Of a stretch of DNA of 64,000 nt, positions 32,471 through 45,703 are shown piece by piece; the stretch's first letter is position 1; every line of letters begins with the position of its first letter. The stretch covers positions 930,001-994,000 of the forward strand of contig OY730170.1 in assembly GCA_963422465.1 (NCBI GenBank), read 5' to 3'. Both the position numbers and the translations under genes were made by a program. Under the pieces are notes generated by a model. It made no database searches. It was not told the DNA's origin and worked only from the letters and a program-made list of their open reading frames with translations. This stretch comes from Lichina pygmaea (taxonomy: Eukaryota > Ascomycota > Lichinomycetes > Lichinales > Lichinaceae).

Positions 32471-34136
32471 GAAGACACTTCTCTCTGGCTACGCGTCCTG
32501 AAAAAGGCTCTCTTGAACCGCCACGATAGAAAGCTCAGTTCAGCCGCCTGAAAACGGCGACGATCCCTTTCTCCTCTCTCCAGCTGACAAGGTTCTGACA
32601 GTATGCGTAAAGCAGAACAGACGATCTCAACCCTGAGGGTGGCTGTTCAGACTCCAACGAGTAGGGCGACCATTCGGTGGCGGGTGTGCACTTTTGTGGG
32701 ATGACGTTTGGTGGAGACAACCTGTCTCCGAGTAGCTGTTGTTGTTGTTGTTGTTGTTGTTCGACCTTCCGCCCGATATTGGTCACCATGGCAACCCTCG
32801 GAAGATTTCCTTCGATGCCCGCTTATCGATAAGCTTGGCCGGAGCATATATGACTCAGCATCGCTCTGTCATCGTCACGTGGCTCATTACGTACTGTACG
32901 TATCGTCATTCCGTCCCGAAGCGGGGCTGATGAGATAATTAGGTGGGGGCACAGGGGCGGCCCGAAGGTGGGGGTCGTCGTCGACGTTGCGTGCTGTGCC
33001 CTACGGATGCAGATTTTGAGTGCTCACAACGTTCATTTTTCAAGCATTGGCCATACAGCTCACCGCTAGGTTCACTACAAGAGCTCTTGTACTACTTACG
33101 GTAGACCATGTGTTGCGCTTGGACACAATGCGAGGTTACATCACTGTAACCTACCGTGCCTACGTATGTACGGTACGTACGTATGTACGGAGTACATCAT
33201 TGCTCTACTGCAAGTACTGTACGTTACGTATAGCTCCGTACGTACTCTTCCGTACTGTACGTGGAATACGTATGTACCACATCCCGCGATGCCGTCTTGG
33301 AACGGACAGTTTCTGGGCCGATTAGCCGGTAGGGCCGGGCGTCTGCGCGTCAGCCTTCAGTTCTGCGAAAGACACTAAGCCGTCGGCCTGTGCTAAATCC
33401 AGCAAAGCTTTGACGATGATACCGATGACAATGCGCAGAGAAGAGAGTAAATGGTCAAGTCGTACTGTAGCACTAGCATTCATTCGTACCAACTGGCAGG
33501 CGCTCTGTAAGTCTCAACGTATGTACTGTATCTGTCGAACATAGAGACGCCAGCTCCATACTTTTTGGACACACTCTCTCTAAACAAATTCATAGCCAGC
33601 TATCGCGATGGAAGAAGGTAGAACAGAACGGTAGCTGGAGGTGCGCTGGACAATAGCGAGATATTTTCAGCCCATAAGTCTCAGCCCAGGGCGTCGTCAA
33701 CAGCGTGACAGCAGCACCTCCGGGCGTGAGGTGTATATCGAGATGAAAGTAGAGACAACGTCCGTGCCCACGGACGAGTGTTCCTTGGATACCGTGGACG
33801 CAGTGGAGCGAAGATAGAGAAACGGACCAGAAATCCGGAACCAGAGATTTGACCACATTAGGGCATCAAGCGAGTCAAAACCGTAAGCGCATCAGGCATG
33901 CCGAATCGTATATCCCAGAAAGGGGACAGAAAAAGGTATCCAGAGTGTGTCATCGACGAAAAAGCGTAACAGCGTAATGACGTTAGAGATAGAAACTGCA
34001 ACCCCTCAACCGAGGAAGCACAAAGATCAAAGAAGCTTTTCGTGCGGAGATCATGCCCGCGGTGAGGAGTCGCAGAGGCGCAATTTGTGGATCGGGAGCA
34101 TGTGTGATCATCCTTGAAAGCAGTAGGCGATGCGCT
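32471..34136. other. Spacer with (GTT)n and a GTAC-rich cluster
   Basis: No supported gene. A GTT repeat lies at 32737-32761 and a dense group of TACGTA/GTACGTAC words at about 33150-33285. An 88-residue minus-strand frame at 33590-33856 has no family. Confidence 0.45.
32737..32761 (+). repeat. (GTT)8 microsatellite
   Basis: Perfect GTT run in the upstream region of the membrane-protein gene. Confidence 0.85.
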
Positions 34137-35005
34137 TCACGATCCGTACTCGCGCCGAGCCACAGCCGCCCTGCTCGAGCGTCGGCTGTGGGTCGACGAG
34201 CGAGAGTGCGGCGCCGTCAGCGCGCCGTGGTCGATCTCGCGGCGCCGCCCGCTGCGTGCGTACTCGAGGTGCGCCCCCGTGTGGCGGTCGATGTAGGTCT
34301 TCCGGGCCCCGATCGACAGCTCCGCTTGCTCGCCGTCCTGGCCGGCCTTCAACGACACCGTCCGGCCGTCGAAGCCGCCTGTAAAGTCCAGCTTAACCCC
34401 CGCCGCCGACGAGTTGAAGCGCATCGTAAAGTTCTCGTCGGCGTCCGGGACGTTGACGGCGACGCCCGAACTGGGCCGAGCCCTACCTCCCTCGCCGCCG
34501 CCGCCCCTGACGACCTCGCGGCTGGCGCTCGGCCTGCCGTGCTGGCCCGGATTGCTCCCGACCCGAGTGGACATGCCGCGGAGGCTCAGTCCCTCGAGCC
34601 TCATCGCCGCGGCGTGAGCGTCGCCGGCATCGTAGTAGTCGTCATCGTCGTCGTCGCCTTCGTCGTCCTCGTCGTCGTCGTCCTCCCGCTCACGCCGCTG
34701 CTGCTGCTGGTACCGACGACGAGACTGCTCCCGAACCTGACCGACGTTGCCATCACCCCCGTAGTAGCTGGCTCGTCGGCGTCGTCGGTCGGCAGCTTGG
34801 AACCTGGCCAGCTCATCGGCCTGCAGCTCATGTCTCCTCTCGTTCTCGATCGAGTGCGAAGACGGTCTCCGCAGCGCCGACCCCCGGTACGTCTGCGATG
34901 GGACCGAAGGCCGCTCCACTCGATCGGACCCGGCAAGGTAGCCGTCCGAGCGCCGTGGCACCGATCTCGACCGAGAGAGCTCCCGCCGGTGGCTCTGGGG
35001 AACCC

Positions 35006-35046
<41 letters not shown>

Positions 35047-36296
35047 GGGATGGGCGGCGGAGGCATCCTGGAGTAATCCTCTTCCTCCTGGGTGCGCGCC
35101 CGCCGCGAGCTGGATTCTCTGTTGCTCGGCCGGCGCGCCAGCGGCTGCGTCCCGCCAGGGGGCACGCCGTCGTACTCGATCAGCGGCTGGCCGTACATGG
35201 ACACCGGCCTGGCCGAATACCGTTCCGTCATCCATCTCTGCGGCATCGGTCGGGAAGGACCAAAGGGCATGGAGACGGGATAAGGTGGCGCAGAAGGCGG
35301 CGGCGGGGGTGGCGGTGCTGCCGCCTGCACGGGGACGTATTGTTGATGGGCCATCATGGGCTCGACCTGAGTATCCAGCCTCAGAGGGGCAAAGTTGGTC
35401 GAATAGCCCATGCCCTCGTGATAGCTCATGGGCCGTGCGGAGCGCGAGGACTGCGCCGCCACCAGCCGAGGCCGGGCTAAGATCGGTCCCGATGCCATGG
35501 CTCCCACCGGAACTGTCGTCTTTGGCGGAGGTGGCATGGCCGGTTGGGGACGATCACCGTAGCCGCCGGGCGTGTGCACAGGCGGATAGCGGAGGTCCCA
35601 TGGCATCGGTATCGGCACCGGCATCGGCACCGGCATCGTCTCCTGTGTGACGGTCCTTCGACGAGGGAGACAAGCGGCGCAGTTGCACCGGCCATGTGGG
35701 GCTGTCCTCATCATCTCGGCGCGGCGCGGCGCGTCGGCCGCTGCGACCGTTTCGCGTCGTGGTCGCGGGGGCGGTTGAGTTTGCGCCTGCGCCGCGACGG
35801 TCCGAGCCTGGATCACATTAGGTCGTCTTCTCGGCGGAGGCGGGACGCCGTCGATCTGCCGCGGCGGCGGCGGGGGAATGATAACCGATGACGGTCCCCG
35901 ACCCGACGAGGGTGGCCCCGTCGTCACCGTCTGATGCGACGAGTAGCCTGAATCGGAGGCAGCGTCACCTCCAGTCGAGCCTCCTGAGACCTGAATCGGC
36001 TGACGGCGCGCCTGGGTGTTTGCTTCGGGTTTCAGATCTCGAGGGTGCTGCTGCTGGTGCTGCTGCTCGATTCCGCCGTCTTCGTCGCTCTGTTCGTCCT
36101 CGTCCTCGTCCCCGTCCTCTTCTTCCTCGCTAGAGATGTAATCTTCGACGGTAGCCATCTTGGATCCCGGGTACGCCGACATGGCGCTGCTCCGATCGGA
36201 TGGTGACATCACCGTCCAAGCCGTACGGCACCGGGACGCGATGGAATCCAAGACGACAACGGGCACAGAGTTTATCTCCCTCTCAATCGGTAGCAC
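34137..36296 (-). CDS. Hypothetical proline-rich protein
   Basis: An open frame of 719 residues. The probable start is MSAYPGSK (36182) or MATVEDYISS (36158), since an acidic opening (ISSEEEEDGDEDEDEQSDED) follows directly. The body is dominated by proline runs (PPPPPPP twice, one encoded by a GCGGCG-type repeat near 35010-35038) and serine/arginine stretches, with an RCNCAACLP cysteine cluster near residue 205 and an acidic REDDDDEDDEGDDDDDDYY run. The only globular-looking part is near the C-terminus: DENFTMRFNSSAAGVKLDF then GFDGRTVSLKAG, a motif I recall from uncharacterised Sordariomycete proteins. Proline runs could bind SH3, WW or profilin partners, but no partner domain is encoded nearby. 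Function unknown. Confidence 0.65.
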
Positions 36297-36610
36297 TTCG
36301 AGCTCAGAGATCGCGGTGGTTCACAGGTAGTGCTGTTGTGCCAATCATTCATGACATATTCAGCCCGCGCGATTCTATCGACGGACGAGATGTTGTGCAG
36401 CGAAAAGGAAAAAAAAAAAGGGCCCTAAGGGTGAACAAAACGGAGGGGCTCGGATTCGACCGGACTTTGCTTCTGGCCCTTTCTGACTGGGCAGGCCTGG
36501 TGGGCCGTGAAAATCGGATCCCTCGAGGCGGGGTGACTTGGTGATGTACGTGACGTACCGTACTGACAACCCATGTACGGAGGACCGCACGGGCACCTGC
36601 ACTTCGGGCG

Positions 36611-36681
36611 TGCTGCTCGCTGCTGCTCGCTGCTGGTGCTGGTGCTGGTGTTGCTGTTGCTGTTGTTGTTGCTGTTGCTGC
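36611..36681 (+). repeat. CTG/TTG-rich imperfect trinucleotide repeat
   Basis: Interspersed CTG, GTG and TTG triplets over about 70 bases. Short frames translate it on both strands, but no gene can be supported around it. Confidence 0.7.
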
Positions 36682-37925
36682 CTCCGAAGAATGGGTTACA
36701 GCCGAGCTTTGGAGGCCCACGACGGCGACACGCTGATGTGGTGATGCTGGCATGCAGCACGCGCGGCGGTATGTCGTCCTCGGGTCTCCAACTCACGCCA
36801 GGCAGCAATGTGGGGTCCGCAGATTGGCCGCTGTAGTCGATGTAGCCGCAAGGAGTATGCCAGTACGCCCCCTCTGCGGTTCTGAGCAATAAATTTTCGA
36901 CGAGCTGATCGCAATCACGTCCGCATCGTGGGCTCGCGGGCAGCACGTACGGCCTGTCCAGACAGAGACGCAGGATTGGTCGAGGTTGGTGGTGGTGGTG
37001 GTGGTAGTTCTTGGTAGGCTCGCAGAATGCCCGATTCCTCCTGGTCTCCGGGATGAGAGCCGGTCAGGCCGAGTGGCGGCCTCTGCAATGGAACAGCCGG
37101 TCGAGCACCGTCACCTTGCTGTATCGTGGGCTAATGCGCCACGCTGTGCTGGATTATTCATCCAAGGCCATTTTCGGTGGTGGGCAGGCCGGTGTCTCGG
37201 TTGCGCAGGAGGTGTACGTGCTGCATGTACTCCCGTACGTTTGTATGTGCGTCGGCTTAGGCATCTGCTCCCGCTGGAGCTTGCTGTACTTGAATAGACT
37301 CTCAGCCATGGCCATCCTAGATCGGGTCAGGCTTGCTTACCCACCGTCGTCCCAGCTAATTGACTCATCGTGCGTACCTCAGCTTTCCTGCCGGGCTCTG
37401 GGCCGCTGACAATGTCGATTTCAATAAGAGCAAGCAGCGTAGCCGCGAGGCACCCAGCCCGAAGCACACTGCTGGAAACGGAGCGTAACGGCGGCTGCCG
37501 AACATGTAGATCCGGATCCCGTGGGAAGACCGCAAGACGCATCTGTAGGAGCTGATGGGATTGCGGGGTTGGTTCGCCGCGTACCGATACTTCGTGAAGT
37601 ACGGAAGTACCGTACCCCCTCTGGGAGATCACGTGTTCATCCAAGCTGTTGACACGTCGAAGAGTTATTGATTCTTGATCTCGATCAAAGAAGCTTTACA
37701 GATTCAAGAGGTCTAGGCACATAGCATGTGATTCGTCTGTACGGAGTACGAGTATGCTCAAATGAGAACGATGATCAAGCACGTGATCCAGAACTCTCCA
37801 CAATTCTCCGACTAAGTGAAAGAGGAAAGTCACATGACTTGTTTGACCTGTAAACTGGTCATGTGATATATAGGTCACAGTACGGAAGCATGTGGATTAG
37901 CAACGAGCAATTAGCACAAGGGGAT

Positions 37926-38362
37926 TGTTATCACGACCCACTCATCTCGACACCCTTGTTACAAAGACACCTCTTTTAACGCTATTCTAGTACTGTTGAC
38001 AACACACCTGCTACACTACAAAACTACCCACCCACGCCAGCTCAGGTAGCACAGGTCAATACATCAGCTTGCCTGAACTTCCCACATAAAGCTAGGTATC
38101 TCAGGATCTCAAGAGACCTTAGATGTCATGACTCTTGGAGTAATCACACAATTTTTTGAAGGTATAGAAGTATCTGCCAGCTCACCACAGAAGACTCACT
38201 CCCTAGAAGCTCAGGACTACTTATGTCCTGGAGAGACTTGAGCAAGCTTCAAAGTGCTCATGAAGCTACATAAGCGAGGTATACTTGTACTCGTACCGTA
38301 TGGGGTGTGTCTCTAGTCGTACTCAAGGGGTGCTTAAAGGCTTCAGGGGTGTCGTGATAACA
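37926..38362. mobile_element. Solo-LTR-like or MITE-like remnant
   Basis: The stretch begins TGTTATCACGAC and ends with its exact 12-base inverse, GTCGTGATAACA, so it has the TG...CA termini expected of a long terminal repeat or a short inverted-repeat element. It encodes nothing recognisable. The bases next to the two ends do not form a clear target duplication (GGGAT left, CCCTA right), which lowers confidence. Confidence 0.4.
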
Positions 38363-39066
38363 CCCTATTTCGATATGGTCGCTGATTTCCCAGCTTACTA
38401 ATATCACTACGCTAACGTTATTTCCGAATAATTACCCGGAAAAGGGTATTGTCCGCCATGTATCCAGCAGCATGTCTCACCTTCGCTTTCGGCACGAGAT
38501 GTACTACGTACGTACGGAAGTACGTACATACGTAATTTACCCTCGCCTGAACGGGCGCCGGAGACTGGCCCTGGCCGCTGGCAACAATGCTCTCTGAAGT
38601 ACGGAAGTACGTACGTACTTCGTACGGAACATACCTCCGTAGTTGATGCCGTTGTTGTTTGCGTCAATGAAAAGATCAGAGACAAAATTCCCTTGCTTTT
38701 TCTTCTCTTCGCAATGTTACTCTGATGTACTTCCGTACGAGTACGGGAGTACGAGAGTACGAGTAGCTTCGTTCGTGTCGTGGAAGCGCGTGGGTATGGA
38801 GTTCTCGCCGGTCCACAAGCCCGAGAGAGAGAACTTTCATCACGTGGTGGCCATCCATGGATCTGGAGTCTCGCCGGTCAGCAAGTCCGAGAGACGGTGT
38901 AAAGGTGCCGTCAATAAGTCCGAGAGTCTCCGTTCAAGGGAGCTGAAGCTGTCTATATAAGACGAGACCAAATGAACAAAACTTCCCGGCCACCAGCGCT
39001 GCATGCGAAATTGGTGTTGCCGCTCTTCATCTGAACCGTCTTGTCTATCATCCGGCCCAGGCGAAA

Positions 39067-40081
39067 ATGGTACTCTTCGGGCTTCTCCTTGCTTTGCCGG
39101 TTGGCTCAGTCGTTGGCGGCTATGTTTCAGCTGTTTCAGCCGCGGTTGACACCGGCAGCACACACCTACACCTGATTGAAAAGTCAGCGCAAGGCACCCA
39201 CATATCACGCCAGGGCCCCCTCCACCCAGCAACCTCAGAGCGTGGCGGCTCGCGGTCGCTTATCAGACGGGCTTTGAAGCCCTGGCAGCAGGCCCTCCCC
39301 GAAATAGCCAGAATGGGTGGTTATGATGACGCTACTGTGAGTATCTGGATCGAAAGCTACTCCCATCTGGACAACGCTCGAAAGCTGACGGTATATAGCT
39401 GGTGGACTGGGGGCGGCACGATAACCTGCTAAGCGCATTGCGGTCCGAGGCGCTCTACGGTTTCGGTGATGGACCTCGGCAACTGACACCCACGATGCAG
39501 ACGAGACTTCAAGAGGAGATAGATGAGTTTTTTTCTGAATGTGTGCTCGGGGTTGGTAGTCCCCATCAGCTGATTCTTGATTTTCGCTGATGAAAACCTA
39601 TTAGCCAATGAGAAAGGTCCACGACGCGATGGTGGATGATGATAAGATGCTACTACCAGATGACGGCCTGCAGCCATACTTAGGTCAAGCTGATGAGTGT
39701 GAGGATCGGTTCTCAGTGCTTAACGGCGAGCAAGAAATGACGCCGAACCTGTCCCCCGAGAAAGCAGCCGAATTGCAGATGATGGTGAACGAAGCTTACA
39801 CACAATGTCGATCGCGCTCTCGTGTGGACCCGCTCGACCCGCGCAGTCCATTCACCAAACGTCGGGACGAGTGCGAGAAAATGAGCAGCGTGGAGATCAA
39901 GGGCAAGAAATACGCCCCGGTGAAGGGCTTCTGGTTCGAGAAAGTCGACTTGGCGTCAGTCGCGGGCACCGTAGGAAGTTCGTTCAAGAGATATATGCTC
40001 GAGGCTTCAGGCAAGCAAGCGCCCAGGGGCTTTGCTCCATCTGGCGCCCGGTTCATGAGGTTCGGAGGCGTCGGCCGCTGA
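39067..40081 (+). CDS. Secreted hypothetical protein, three exons
   Basis: Exons 39067-39336, 39399-39542 and 39605-40081 give 296 residues. Both introns are 62 nt with GTGAGT and GTGCTC donors and TAG acceptors. Residues 1 to about 26 form a typical signal peptide (LFGLLLALPVGSVVGG core, then VSAVSAA). The mature protein has a handful of cysteines (FFSEC, DECEDRF, TQCRSR, DECEKM), no membrane span and no repeat. The C-terminal part (KKYAPVKGFWFEKVDL) is glycine- and basic-rich. No family is recognised. A secreted, lineage-restricted, few-cysteine protein could be an effector or a cell-surface factor, but nothing in the sequence decides. The second donor choice keeps the codon for cysteine at the junction. 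Confidence 0.65.
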
Positions 40082-41599
40082 CCCAAGGGATTTCCGGGCC
40101 CGTATCCAAAAGCCTACCTAGCCCACGAGCTCCGCTTGTCAGACACGACGAGTTCTTTCTGACATCTGGCGCGATATAACCTCCTTCAAAAGCGACATAA
40201 CTCGTGGCCCGAATTTTGGAACCTACAGTACCCTGCTGTTGCCTGTCTACCCTTCATTGATCAAACTCAACTACCACCCACACAGCGCTCGATGCTGGTG
40301 ATATCGTGGTATTCTAAATAGTCTCCCCTCCTCACATATCTGAAATATCACCCAGCGCTCAAACAGAGTCGATAGACACGTCACGCGTACTTCCGCAAAG
40401 TAGTACAAGCCAGTGGGTTTTTCATGATGCATCGATTCTACAGTAAGCAACTTCAACAAACAGCAAAACTACCGTCGGTCTTTCTACTACACTCCTCCGA
40501 TGATCTGCAAGTCCTCCTCTACCAAGACTTCCCCTACACCGTACGATGGACAGAGCTCTACTCCTCCTGTACGGAACTACTTGAGCAGCCAACACACGAT
40601 GTTGTAGCTCTATTTTCCCAATATTCTGTTCCACTTCCAGTCCACTTCCAGTCCACTCCCAGTCCACTCCCAGTCCACTTCCACCAAACTTTCTCCACTC
40701 CTCAAGCCATCACCTACTACCGTACCGTACCGTAGTCTGCAAGCCCCTATACTTTTTCTCCCTTTCGGAGAATCATGCAGCAGCCCACAACACGCAGAGC
40801 ACCACAGTAGGATAGCTGTGGTAAATTATCACAGATACCGGGACACCGTTGAGTGGCTTGACCTAACAGATTAGTTGGTCTTCCCGGCCAGAGCTACGGA
40901 TGGATTCAGCTACAGTAACATATTTGGTGTCAAAGTTCTGTCTGGAGCTCGTCACTAACTTCAATGCAGACTGCCAAAGAAAACATGAACTGTGCAATGG
41001 ATCACTGGAGATACTTTGATGACGGACTGTATGTATGTATTACGGTGGGTAAAGTACATGGTCGGGAACTACATAGGATGTGTAACATGTGTTGTAAAAA
41101 TGAAGCTATATCATCCCTCTCTGTTTATCATCCAGCCCTCAGATATTATTTACCCACTGTACCTCCTGTAGGTAGCGGGATGCAAAAGTCCTCAGAGAGA
41201 CGGATGTCTGAGTTCCCACCTAGACTCGACTGTGTTGAGTGTACGTTGGTACGAGCAGGCACTGCCGTGACGCTGTCATAGAGCTGATATAGCACGTTGG
41301 AGTGGGTACGAGGGTACGAGGTGCTGGCTGGGCAATGGCTGAGTTGACATTATCGTTGTCGATTTGGATATCGTGTGCGAGTAAAAGGAGAGCAAGATGG
41401 GGAGTTATCGCCTCGGACTGCTGATCACTTGTGAAGGTATAGAAGAAGAGGAAACCTGGCAGAGAAGCAAGGGATAACGAGAGTCGGAGAACCGACCGTT
41501 CCGTGAATGACGTGATCCATTACGACCCCACTCATCAATATTTCATGGCGAAAGGATATACATGAAAGAGAGGAAAGGAGTGACTAGAGGAAGAGAGGG
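40082..41599. other. Spacer with a short tandem repeat
   Basis: No supported gene. Five tandem copies of an 11-base unit related to CCAGTCCACTT lie at about 40630-40684, and a sequence resembling the LTR-like end lies near 41510-41530. Confidence 0.45.
40630..40684 (+). repeat. 11-bp tandem repeat (CCAGTCCACTT type), about five copies
   Basis: Direct reading shows alternating TCCAGTCCACT and CCCAGTCCACT units in a row. Confidence 0.8.
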
Positions 41600-44500
41600 T
41601 CACTCTGACGATGATCCACCCTGCTCGACGGCTCTGAATGCAGCTGCGGCAGTAGCGCGACTTCTCGATTCACCGAGGTTGTGCAGACGCTGGCCGACGA
41701 GGTAGACTTCGTCGCGAATACCCTGCTTCCACTGAGCGACAGTGAGCGAGAGGAGGCGGAGTCCGATGGCTGCCAGGCCCATGACCAGCACCGCCGGATA
41801 GCTGTACCGGTAGATCTGGCTCGGCGTGAGCCCGATGGAGTGCTGATCGAGCCGCAGCCGGATGGCGAGCCAGCCGACTGCCAAGGGTAGCAGTGCGGCA
41901 AGGGACATGGCGACGGTGGCGGGCAAGATGACGGATCGCGTGGCGAGACGCGCATCCGGATTGAACCAGCCCTGGCGTGTGATTGCTCTGAGAGCGCGCG
42001 CCGGACGAGATTGCGGGTACCACAGGATGAAGCGGCCGACGAGCTTGACATAGAGGACGCCCAAGGTCCAGTCTTGCACGAGGTCGATGAGGTGGCGTTC
42101 GTCCGCGGCAAAGTAGGTATGCGTGGGGATGACGAAGTAGAGTTCGACGAGCAGCGCGTAGAGACCTGGTAGCACAAAGGCGAAGGCGACAAAGGTGTAG
42201 ACCAGGGAAAAGAGGCGGACCAGACCGCTCCAGCATTTGGCAAGGATTTGTCGAGTGGTCAGCAACTCAACGCGCAAGGTCCGTCTCGCCCACACGATGC
42301 CTTCCTGGTGGTGCAAGACGCCGTAGGCGAGTCCGCCGAGAACATACAAGCCGATGGAAAACGCGTAGACGTCGTTCATACGAAGGTGGTTGGGGATCAA
42401 CAAGGCCAGTATCCTGCGGCCGACAGCCAGCGGGACGATCGTGACGCCAAGCCCCGTCGCCGCTGCGAACATCCAGATGAGCCAGATGAACAGCCCAATG
42501 CGCAGGCCAAACATCGGCGGAATGTAGACTTTGGTGTAGAGGTCGGCTGGATCTGGGGCCAACTCCGCTTCGCCGTCGGCGGCGGTGCCAGGGCTGTCAG
42601 GCGCCTCCTCGCTCTCGTCGATCTCTTGGAAGGCATTGCCGCCCTTGGGGACCCGCACGAGGTCTGAGCCTGGCGTGCGAACAAACCGGCCATCCCTGAC
42701 AAAATACGCATCAAGGTCTCTTGCATGAGCTTCGGCCGCGTGATCCTGCTGGGTGACCGGCTCGTCGACGTCCCCTCGCTTTCTCGTCAAAAACGCGAGC
42801 CAGGTCCGTCGTACATGATGTCCTTCCTCGTCGGACTTGCGCTCGTCGAAGAGAAACCACGTCAGACGCAATGCTCGGGCACATTTGCGGAACCACCACG
42901 CGTATGTGTTGTAGAAGCCATCGGACGGCCTGAAGAACTTCACGACCGACGGCATCAGGAAGTTGTAGAAGAGAAGATCGACCGGGAACTCCACCATTGG
43001 CTCGTTCGAGGACCAGCGAATCGGAAAGACTCCGCCAAAGCCACGTCCGAGACCCCATACGATGCCTCCTAGACAGACGATGACAAGCGCTCCGTACACC
43101 AAGGCGCTAAAGGCAATCTTTCGTAGCTGGCTCGCGACGTTCCTCTCAAGGACATCCCTGACGGGATGGAAGGTCGGATCGTCTGGATCGCGGATGAAGT
43201 CTACAACTGTCAGCAGACGCACCTGCCATTCCAAGACAGAGCAAGGGAGGGAGATGCCCTTACATAGAACGCCGCTTCGCATAATCTTCCTGCACATCGA
43301 GACGAATAGCGCAAAATGGAACATATAGCAGGTACCCACAAACCAGTGAACGAATACCGACGTCCAGGGCGAGTTGACGGTGAAATTCACCCGCGAGTGC
43401 ACCGTTGCTCCATCGAAGAGTGGCAGCAGCGCAAGGTCCAAAAGTGCACCACAGTAGAGAGGAAAGGCGATCATCTCGACGCCGATGATCAAGACCACCT
43501 TGAGCACACCACCGGCCTGAACCAATATCGACTGGATGACGCTCTCGACCCGCCGGCCTTGCTCGGATGTCGTGAAGAAAGTTCCCCGCCGGACGTACAC
43601 CGCTCCGAGTAAGCAGAAGAACGCATAGCCCGCCACGATCGCCACGATGCGATCAGTAGCACTCCAGGACATCAGAACGGTGTCAGCCTCGACCGAGGCC
43701 GAAGAAATGGTAGACGTTGTTCTCAGGCTGGTCAAGTCTTCAAGGATCCGTAGCAAAGCCGCGGTCGAGCGTCCCACGCTATGCCAGCCAAGCCGAGACT
43801 GACCGAATATGGACGCCGCCGGCAGGGTTCGGTACTTTTCCGAGACGAACACGCACAGAGAGGACCACAGCGTGCTAGGATCAGCCCGACACAATGCCAT
43901 CACGGGCCACCAGAAAAAACCGAGTACGACCAGCGTTGTCTGCTTGATTCGCGACAGCGACTCGTGAGCCAGTACGGAGAAGACGGGATAGTCGGCGGCG
44001 GAGAAGCCCATGGAAGTCGCAACGAGAGCCTTGGCTATCCGCTCTAAGCTCCTCTCGAGCAGGAAGAACACCTTCTCTGCAATCGCGGTGCCATGAGCGT
44101 ATCGCGCAAGGACGGGGAAGAAGGGAAGCAACAGCCGGAGCGAGAGTCGTGCGCAATAGTCGAGCCAGTATACCAAAATTGCGCTGGAGAATACCATGAG
44201 ATCGACGGTAAGGTCGGCGATGACCGAGAGCCATCGCAATGGTAGTTTGACCGCAAGCGAGAACGGGTGAGCCAGGACAACGATGACGACTTTTCCCCAG
44301 ACGTACGGAATCCAGATGCCACACCCGATGGTCGCCGACAAGAGCACGGCGCTGAACATGGCGTTTTGAAAGAGACCTGTTAGAGGTCCTCGAAGGCCGA
44401 CTAGTTCCATCACGCCGTCAAAGTCTTCGGCGTCCTCGATCGCTTCGGCGTCTTGCTGCTCGACAGCGGCGGCAATCCCGCCCGGCACAGCTTCTTCTTC

Positions 44501-45638
44501 GCCCCTGCCAGCATCGTCATCCATCATGTCATCGTCTCGAGCTATCCCTTCTCGGTTTTCGCGATCCTCAGCTACTGCACCCTGGTCGGCGACGGCTTCC
44601 TGTAGGGCATTCTCATCCGCATTTCCTCGCGCCTGCTCGACGCCAAGATCTCCCCAGCACCAGTTCATGACCCGGTCCAGGAGACCCTGCTGAGCGACAG
44701 CTGGCGCTTGCGGTGGGCCAGTGTTCGAGTCTGTCTCTTGCGATGTTGGTTCGCCCTGGTGCGTGTGCGTGGCAGCCGTTGCTGGAAAGTGCCGGCTCCC
44801 ATTCTCTTCGGCGGTAGCTGACGAGCTCATGGATGAGCGGTGTCGCTCGACCGCTGATGATGGTCCAGGCCCGTCTGGTGTGGGCGGACCGACATCCATG
44901 CTGGAGGCGTCGGTATGATCGGAAGCTACGCGGTGTGTTGCAGAGTCGTCACGTTCGACTTGCTTGCCTTTGCCCGCAGGTATGGACTCGGATGGCGCCC
45001 TACCCGTACGTCGAATATGTCCGTTTGAGCCGTTGCTTGGTTTTCGTACGCCATCATCGTCATCTGGCAGGTCCTCCAGGCTGTTTCTCATGTCTGCAGC
45101 ATCGCCCTCATTCTCTATTTGTCGCCTTTCGCTATTCTCGACACCTTGAAGAATTTCCAACGCTTTCAGTAACCATGTCAGCTCCGCATTGCGCCCCTCT
45201 TCCCAGACAATCTTCATAAACTCATCGGTCCGGCCTTCGGATCGGCTCCAGATACGCATCACCTCGTCCGACCCTAGCCAGCCAGCGTGAGCCTGACCCT
45301 CTTCTTCGATCATTCTCTGAATCTGCATCGCAGCAGATGACGTGATTCTGCCGGGTAATCGAGGCCTCAACCGCCGAGTGTCTGCTTCCCGACGAATGCC
45401 ATCCAGCGTAGCCGATACCGCCCGCATTGCTTCGGTCGGCGTCGAGGCTGACTCGACGGTAAAATCAAGCTGCCGGGGTTCCGAGCGCTGGTTCGCCTCG
45501 GCAGTTCCCCCGCCAGCTTGTGCTCCCCCTGCGTAGGTGATGTGCCGCACCGGACCAGCCATGGATGTCGGATACTCATGTAGCGGCAATCCAGCAGCAT
45601 CCGTGGCAGTGTCCCCAAAATCAGCCACAAAAGAATCA

Positions 45639-45703
<65 letters not shown>

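Larger units (their letters stand above)
36297..39066. other. Spacer with simple repeats and an LTR-like element
   Basis: No supported gene in 2.8 kb. It contains a CTG/TTG-rich repeat (36611-36681), a GGT run near 36986-37003, a solo-LTR-like element (37926-38362), and two strong GTAC palindrome clusters at about 38498-38540 and 38597-38640. Confidence 0.45.

Noticed and set aside
34053-35480. 475-residue plus-strand frame
   Set aside because: Antisense shadow of the GC-rich proline-rich gene; low-complexity Arg/Val/Ala only.
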